Part shown: in pieces, positions 7,150-12,500 of the stretch
Position numbering within the stretch: the stretch's first letter is position 1
Layout: each line of letters starts with the position of its first letter
NCBI GenBank assembly: GCA_009663005.1
Contig: VIGQ01002197.1
Location: 10,001 to 22,500, forward strand
DNA length: 12,500 nt
From: Actinidia chinensis
Taxonomy: Eukaryota > Streptophyta > Magnoliopsida > Ericales > Actinidiaceae
Direction of reading: 5' to 3'
Position numbers and translations under genes: made by a program
The notes under the pieces: generated by a model
Told to the model about the DNA's origin: nothing
The model's database searches: none
What the model saw: only the letters and a program-made list of their open reading frames with translations

Positions 7150-7600
7150 CTCTGGGCCACTAGCGCCCGCCCCCCGGTTCTCTCACTCTATCCAATCTGC
7201 ATAGACTGTATACGCTAATACACCCTAACCGCCGCCCGCCCCCCCTCTCTCTCTGCGTTCTATCTATAGTCATACTCTCTGTCCCTTGGCCTCCCCTCTC
7301 CCTCCTTTCATAGGCCCGGTTCTTCTCTCCTCTATTCATCTCATAAGACTTACGCAAATATAACCCTGCCGCCGCCCCCCCCCCTCTCTCTCTCTTCTAT
7401 CTATGTCTATAACCTCTCTGACCTCTCTCCCTGGCCTCCTCTCTCCCTCTCTTCATAGGCCCGGTTCTCTCACCTATCTCAATCTCATAGAGACTTACGC
7501 TAAATACAACCTAGCCGACGCCCCCCCTCTCTCTCCCACTCGTTTCTATCTATAGTCTATACCTCTATGCCCCTGGCCTCCTCTCTCCCTCTCTTCTTTC
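7150..7600 (+). repeat. Pyrimidine-rich minisatellite, three ~143-bp units
   Basis: The anchor CCCGGTTC recurs at 7173, 7315 and 7460 (steps of 142 and 145 bp). Each unit runs CCGGTT, CTCTC, a CATAGACTTACGC-like block, an ACCCTAACCGCCGCC-like block, a C run, (CT)n, TTCTATCTAT, GTCTATAACCTCTCTG-like, then TGGCCTCC and CTCTCCCTCTCTTCATAGG. The third unit decays at TTCTTTCCTATG near 7600. Almost all purines are on the minus strand. An open frame of 65 codons on the minus strand (7160-7357) is a by-product of the array. Confidence 0.85.
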
Positions 7601-8314
7601 CTATGTAAAGATGTCACTAGGAAACTGTAAAGGCGGCCGCATGAATAGCGTACAATCAAAGTCAGATTGAATCTCAAATTTCTTTTTGTGTTTTTTTCCC
7701 CTTTCAGTTTAGCAAAATTTATGCAACTAGCTTAATTTTGTAAACTTTTGGATGTTGATTGATAGACGAATGCAATGAGTTTCACATTTTGTAAACTCCC
7801 CAATTTCACATGTCTGTGGATTATATGCAATTTGCAAACTGCATAATAGATATAATCATAACTTAGAAGTTTTGCAATGTTTGTGTTCTTTTTGTGAGTC
7901 TATTTGTATTGATCCGGGAGATGATCCCCGACCCGAAATAACGTTGCGTGTTAAAATGGGATTTTCAACGACGCTTATTCTATGGAGTGGCGGCTTTGGG
8001 GGGGGGGGGGGGGGGGGGGGCTGATAGGAGGCCCAAAGCGTAGCGCTCATGGATAACTTCGTTTGGAATAAAAATTTGGGCTGTTTTGTAGTCCGCTGTT
8101 TTGGTGTCTGGTTAAAAAACGCGTACGTGTATTGCCGTATTGTTACTCTCTTTTTTAATAGGAAATCCTTGTCAGTCTCGTGCCGTAGGCAAATGCCGAA
8201 CTACGTAAAATTTGTGCGTCTTGTTCTTGCTTCTTATTCTTTGATGTTTTTTAGTTTGTTCTTACATTGTGTGGTGTGTTTGTATGTGAGTTTAAAATCA
8301 AGGTAAATCCTACC
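7601..8314. other. Unannotated stretch with an unexplained 85-codon ORF
   Basis: No gene is recognised. The plus-strand frame 8049-8306 (85 codons) is Cys/Val/Leu/Phe-rich and resembles no family known to me; it ends just before the CTG-cored array. TTTTTTAATAG at 8151-8161 could serve as a splice acceptor, but no matching donor or conserved exon is evident. A 23-base G run lies at 7998-8020. The proline run in the minus-strand frame 7856-8050 comes only from that G run. Confidence 0.3.
7998..8020. repeat. Poly-G tract (23 G)
   Basis: An uninterrupted run of 23 G. Together with 16 G at 2994-3009 and 10 C at 9548-9557 it is unusual for plant DNA and may partly be a base-calling or assembly artefact. 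Confidence 0.9.
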
Positions 8315-8590
8315 ATGGCAAGCTGCTGCTGCTGGCTAACAATTGTTTGCTTCTTATTACCTTGCTGTTGTGGAATATGATTGCACGCTGCTTTCTGCTG
8401 CTAACACCTTTGTATTTGGTCTGTTGAATCTGATTTGTACAGCTGCTGCTGCTAGCCCCAATTTTGTAATTTGTCTGTGGAATAGGATTTTGTCAGCTGC
8501 TGCTGCTAACAATTTTTGGTAATTGTCTGTGGAATATGATTTGTACAGCTGCTGCAAGCTAACAATTGTAATTTGTCTGTGGAATATGGG
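8315..8590 (+). repeat. CTG-cored minisatellite, five ~50-57-bp units
   Basis: The unit is roughly CAGCTGCTGCTGCTAACAAT, then TTGTAATTTGTCTGTGG and AATATGATTTGTA. The CTGTGG-like anchor recurs near 8364, 8421, 8475, 8527 and 8577, so the units shorten from 57 to 54, 52 and 50 bp. The first two units are the most diverged. The frame 8357-8557 on the minus strand (66 codons) is open only because the unit is nearly a multiple of three and free of stops in that frame. No coding role is claimed. Confidence 0.87.
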
Positions 8591-9312
8591 TAATGTTAAT
8601 TACCTTTTATAAAGTTATGCATAAAAAATATAGTTTTACAAAAAAATCTCTAAAATTTTTCTCATTTTTAATTTTTACATCACAAATTACATAGGCTCAT
8701 AGAACTTTGAGTAAATGGGCTAAATTAAGTAATAACTAATAAGGTAAAAATGAGTATAATGAAATTTTTAAGTTAAACCAAAAATTGAAGAAAATTTTAT
8801 GTTCCAAGTTTGAAGAATATCCGACCAACCCGGCCAGCATACTACGAACCGTTTACCGGGAAGTTTTGTACGAACTTCTATCGAAATCGGTTCTCGATAT
8901 TTACAAAACCCGGGGGGAATGTTGTCGGATGGTGACGAATTATGGTCAAACTCGACCCGCATGAACCGTGAACATAGTAGATAATATATGACTAATGAGT
9001 GCTAATAGGTACGTCTTATTTGCTAAATCGATTCTTTATGGAATCAGGTAGCGTTGAAAAAAAGCTTCCAGTTGATTGAATATACGTATATAATAATAAT
9101 AAACTTAATTGGATGCCTTTATGCAAAAAGTTGAGACTATAGATAGAGTGATCCCACATACACATATCGTGGATATACGTAATAGTTGCCCCAAATATTG
9201 TCGTTTATGAAAAATAAGTCTTGTTTAACTGTTCGTGTTTCTTTCTCAACAATTCATTCACGATTTCCCCCGGCAATAATAAATGATATAGTTATCCTCG
9301 TACTATCTTTTT
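8591..9312. other. Unannotated stretch with a GC-richer island
   Basis: AT-rich flanks surround a distinctly GC-richer block at 8815-8965 that contains CCGACCAACCCGGCCAGC and TTTACCGGGAAG. A minus-strand frame of 64 codons (8768-8962) covers it without recognisable similarity. The block looks like a fragment of another repeat dropped into AT-rich DNA. Elsewhere in the stretch I see nothing. Confidence 0.3.
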
Positions 9313-9490
9313 TTTGGTGAAATACATTGGACCATCCCGAAATTTGGATTAAACATAAAGCACCCCTGACGTTTGAGAAATGACAATAACCTCTCATGAG
9401 GTTTGAAACTTATAACAGATTCTCCTATTTTGCTAACAACCCCTGAGATTCCGGGTTAATACATACACACCCTTGACGTCAAAGTCCATA
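9313..9490 (+). repeat. Left terminal inverted repeat
   Basis: Outer arm of the foldback element. It has an internal rhythm of CCCCTGA- or CCTCATGAG-type pieces every 30-45 bp (near 9364, 9393, 9440, 9471), a style seen in several plant MITE and Mutator-like ends. The 9473-9482 segment is the palindrome TTGACGTCAA. Confidence 0.75.
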
Positions 9491-9547
9491 GCAAGAGTGA
9501 TTGGCCATCTATGACACCGCTGAATAGTGGTTTAGATAACATATATG

Positions 9548-9609
9548 CCCCCCCCCCTTCGTTTTTTTTTTTTTTTTTTTTTTTGTTTGTTTTTTTTTTT
9601 TTTTTCCCC
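9548..9609. repeat. C10 / poly-T tract within the foldback element
   Basis: Ten C at 9548-9557, then 23 T at 9562-9584 and 15-16 T at 9590-9605 broken by two G, then CCCC. It is a low-complexity expansion in the left inner arm and has no counterpart in the right arm. The lysine-rich frame on the minus strand here (9456-9662) is an artefact of it. Confidence 0.85.
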
Positions 9610-9923
9610 ATTTTTTGATAAAATTTATATATATTTCGCAAGAATGTTGAGTGAATGACCAAACAATAATATTATTTTAAGACATAAAGCATTTAATTTA
9701 AATACATGGACAACATGTGATCGATTTTCATTACTTATTTAAACAGATAGTAACAAAAATGTATAGATGATGCAATTAAATAGTAATGGGTCAATATGAT
9801 TCACTTTTTGGTCAATCATTAACATTCTTGTGGGGTATTAGTTATTTTGTCAAAAAGAATGACATATATAATATTTCAACACAATTTAGCTGACGTCGTA
9901 GATGAACAGTCATACTTACTAAC

Positions 9924-10103
9924 GGAGATTGAAATCAAGAGTGCTTTGAGTATCAACCGGAATCTCAAAAGGTGGTTAGTGTGAAAAGGGAGAATTTATT
10001 ACAAGTTTCAAATCTTAAGAGAGGTTACTGTCATTTCTTAAAGTCAAAGATTATTTTATGTAGTAACCAAAATATCAAAGATAGTCAGTGGATTTCACCC
10101 TAA
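9924..10103 (-). repeat. Right terminal inverted repeat
   Basis: Reverse-complement partner of 9313-9490 with point differences and small indels but the same order of blocks and nearly the same length (180 versus 178 bp). It ends GGATTTCACCCTAA. Confidence 0.75.
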
Positions 10104-12034
10104 TTTTTTGGTGACCTATATTTCTCCTCTCTGTTTGGTTGTGTGGGACTTCTCTCTCTCCCATCAATTTACGTGCCCAGGATAAAGGCATGGAAATTTC
10201 TGAGAAATGAAATTTCTGAGACAGTGCAGAGAGAACGTAGTGTAGTGCAGTTTGTCGACAATACCAACATAAAAAGAAATTTTGACCCCTATTTCAATTC
10301 ATGGTTGAGATTTTTTTCCATTTCTTTTTAGGCTTTTTTAAAGAGTAACCTTAGGGTAGGCCTATAAATTGATAGAATTCGGATCGCAAATTCGGTAAAA
10401 ATTTGAAGCGATCTGATACAAACAATTTACATCTTATCGGAATCCGTATTGATAAATCGTTAGCTTCTCAAATCAAACAAAAAAAACCACCACATCTAAT
10501 TGTATTAAATCTTTTCTTTCAATTACTTTAGCTACATGTCTTTTATTTTATTTTTTATTTTTTATTTTTTTTTCCCACAAGGTTAGAGAGGAGAACCTTA
10601 CGTAAATACCGTTTTTTCCCCAAAATGCGTTGCTAATGTTCTTTGTCTTTCAGGTCTTACAAAAAAAGGTTAGTAATATCCCTTGTGGCTTGTACCTTTC
10701 GCTGCGTATGCAGGTAACGCTAGTATATCTTCAACAACAAACGAATTTTCATTTTTTTTGTAGCAAACAGAGGAAATTTTATTAATAATTTAAAATTAGA
10801 ATATTACAGGAAGATTGAGATGGTTAATACAACATCAATGATAAGGATGAGATTACAAATAGATTGATATAATATCCAAGTCAACATTTTTGACTTGTTT
10901 TACGAGAATATTGGTATAAGCTGAACTTCTATTAAAATTACTATTTAGAACTAAAAGTTAAAAAATGTATTTTAAAAATGAATCGGTAATAATTAACATT
11001 TTTTTAATTGGGTAAGGTTTTTTTTTTTGCCCACATAAACAGAAATAAAAAAACTATGTCAAACACTCTGACATAACTTTTAACAGAAGTTGCAACTATT
11101 AAACTTTACTGTACTACATCTAGGGTGAGTGGATGATTAGGTTTACATAACAAAATAGAAACAACACGAGACACCCGGTTTTTAAATCATCTATCTAATA
11201 AGATTTGCAAAAACAATTTTGATTCGTTAATTCAACAATAAATACTAGAACCAACAACACCCGGTTGATCTTCTATTATTTAGGACCACAAACATGATAG
11301 GCTTCACCTATTGAATCTTTCTCTCTCTCTCTCTCAATATGTATGAAAAAAACACTAAAAAGTGCGAAGAAAACAAACCCTTTGTTCTAATTACATGAAC
11401 TAAATTAATGATTAATAGTGACCAGTTGTGAGAAATCATCGGACACTATTACAACTTGCTTCAAAACTATATATCATTCAATAATGAGTACACTAATTTT
11501 TCCTCAGACCTATTGAAAAGCGGGTCAACATAAAAAAAATAAATGGTTTTTTTCTTAACAAAAATATAATAATTTTAATCTTACGGTGAATTCCAACTCA
11601 ATTCTATGGTGACTTGAAATATTTAACAAGCCAAGACTCATTTTTCAACTTATTAAAAACTCATTTGATATCGGTTATATATAATTCTCGTTTTTTTTGA
11701 GCTCTACTCATGTGTACAACTTGGGCATATGCATGTTGAAACTCATAAATTCTTAAACAAAAATTGAATTAATATATTACTAAGATCTATAAATTTTTAA
11801 TCTACAAAAAAAACTAACGTAATTGAGCTCAGTAACTGATAATTTTATTTTTGAAAAAATTATTTGGATCAACTTAATCAATAAATAATTAAATTAAATG
11901 CAGGCCATGGGGATTGGGTTTCCAAACCAAACTTATCACTCCGATATTAATCTTAAACTTTAATCTTCAATATTTAATTTGGGTGTAGTTTGTGAAAAGA
12001 GTTCTCTCTCTGAGCCCTCATGCAACTCCATTTC
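10104..12034. other. AT-rich intergenic DNA without recognised genes
   Basis: About 1.9 kb with no convincing coding, RNA or mobile signal. The frame 10143-10331 (62 codons) matches nothing known to me. Small items are a 13-bp direct repeat GAAATTTCTGAGA (10193 and 10209), a short hairpin at 10382-10413, two copies of ACACCCGGTT near 11172 and 11258, and a CT microsatellite at 11321-11335. CAGGTCTTAC and AAAGGTTAGT near 10650-10675 resemble splice junctions, but no exon can be supported. Confidence 0.4.
11321..11335 (+). repeat. (CT)n microsatellite
   Basis: CTCTCTCTCTCTCTC, about 7.5 dinucleotide units, in AT-rich DNA. Confidence 0.9.
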
Positions 12035-12500
12035 TTAATGGAAGGAAAAAGTAAAACGGAATGGTATTTTATAGAAGGAGAGATGATCAGTTCCTAATTT
12101 TAATTAGAACTTTATTCTCATCAAATAAGATCCAGACGGAAACCTAATTCCTCTCATTCTAATCATCCTCATTTGCATTGTCTTGTTCCCCCACAGCAGC
12201 ATGTATTATCAGAAATGTCTACAAAAAACTTCACCCTATTCGATTACCCAATAATTCCCTGGTTTTCAATCACCTGTTTCTTGCACAAACCTGGGATGAT
12301 CTCCCATTGACGTGCACGTATAGTTGCCATCACAAACATGTGGAAGAAGTTGAAACCACCTAAACCCCCATATCCTCCACACCATAAAAAATCCTCTTCA
12401 GGCTAGTGTTAAATCTTTTGAAGAAGTATGTCAAAACAACTTTCTATCAATGTATGATAAACAGGCGGGCAATATTGGCAAAGTTTCACTCCAAGGCAGT
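12035..12500 (+). repeat. Direct repeat, copy 2 (partner 6603-6790), runs off the window
   Basis: It shares AAAAAGTAAAAC(T/G)GAATGG and the block ending TTTCACTCCAAGGCA with copy 1, in the same order and orientation, 5.4-5.7 kb apart. It has about 300 bp between the shared blocks that copy 1 lacks. It continues beyond 12500, so its full size and nature are unknown. Confidence 0.65.
12189..12500 (+). pseudogene. Possible gene fragment of unknown identity
   Basis: Weak candidate. One frame from 12189 reads through MSTKNFTLFDYPIIPWFS to a TGA near 12309 and resumes in the same frame with WKKLKPPKPPYPPHH to a TAG near 12403. A second frame, open from before 12393 to the window end (12500), reads SVKSFEEVCQNNFL and AGNIGKVSLQG. 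These have more protein-like composition than other frames nearby, and the region recurs at 6664-6778 in broken form. I do not recognise the family, cannot place a start or splice sites, and the frame switch may be a one-base error or chance. Treat as hypothetical. Confidence 0.2.

Larger units (their letters stand above)
9313..10103. mobile_element. Foldback/MITE-like DNA element with long terminal inverted repeats
   Basis: The left end 9313-9490 and the reverse complement of 9924-10103 align over about 180 bp: GGTGAAAT.CA.TG.AC.ATC, then GAAATGACA(A/G)TAACCTCTC, GTTTGAAACTT-like, AGATTCTCC-like, and GAGATTCCGG(G)TT(A/G)ATAC. A second inverted pair lies further in (9639-9661 and 9809-9830, AAGAATGTT...GACCA). 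No transposase fragment is present, so it is non-autonomous. TTTTTTGGTGA occurs directly at 9310-9320 and 10104-10114. It may be a 9-11-bp target duplication as in Mutator-like elements, but it overlaps the left TIR edge, so the superfamily is open. Confidence 0.75.

Noticed and set aside
7632..7642. GCGGCCGC, a NotI-type site suggesting a cloning vector.
   Set aside because: No polylinker or vector backbone surrounds it; an isolated 8-mer in GC-rich DNA is not evidence of contamination.
7856..8050. Minus-strand ORF with a run of prolines.
   Set aside because: The prolines come entirely from the 23-base G run; the rest has no similarity to known proteins.
8357..8557. Ala/Gln-rich minus-strand ORF, possible repeat protein.
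   Set aside because: It is the read-through of the CTG-cored minisatellite and has no flanking coding signal.
7150..8590. Repeat arrays considered as CRISPR.
   Set aside because: The units are contiguous tandem repeats without unique spacers, and the setting is a plant nuclear genome.
9456..9662. Minus-strand lysine-rich ORF.
   Set aside because: It is the translation of the poly-T/poly-C tract in the foldback element.

Overview
The window reads as repeat-rich intergenic DNA from a plant nuclear genome, probably a flowering plant. It is AT-rich and holds Ty1/copia retrotransposons with a plant initiator-tRNA-Met primer site. There are no operons, no rRNA or tRNA genes, and no ORF over 99 codons. 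Conserved protein blocks are split by many small indels, and there are long G, C and T runs. Some of the decay may therefore be sequencing error. I found no intact host gene.

Left half (1-6594): a nest of two copia elements. The outer one, plus strand, enters from the left edge. It is a Sirevirus-like element: decayed gag (about 88-1494, resuming at 4075-4520) with two recognisable zinc knuckles, a 3' region without coding signal, purine tracts at 5588-5620 and 5921-5930, and a TTCGA-rich 3' LTR at about 5932-6594. A second copia element (1495-4074, minus strand) sits inside its gag. This inner copy is structurally complete: two related LTRs of 196 and 170 bp, an AGATT target duplication, PBS, leader, gag, the end of pol, and PPT. 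However, its gag runs straight into the last part of reverse transcriptase and RNase H, so protease, integrase and most of RT are missing.

Right half (6595-12500): noncoding repeats of several kinds. These are one member of a direct-repeat pair beside the outer LTR (6603-6790; partner 12035-12500), a pyrimidine-rich minisatellite of three ~143-bp units (7150-7600), a CTG-cored minisatellite of five ~50-57-bp units (8315-8590), and a ~790-bp foldback/MITE-like element with ~180-bp terminal inverted repeats (9313-10103). The last 300 bp may hold part of a decayed or fragmentary gene of unknown identity.

Nothing here is shown to be active. The best candidates for novelty are the gag-to-RNase H deletion element with its phased TGACGTCA cluster, the foldback element, and the two minisatellites.
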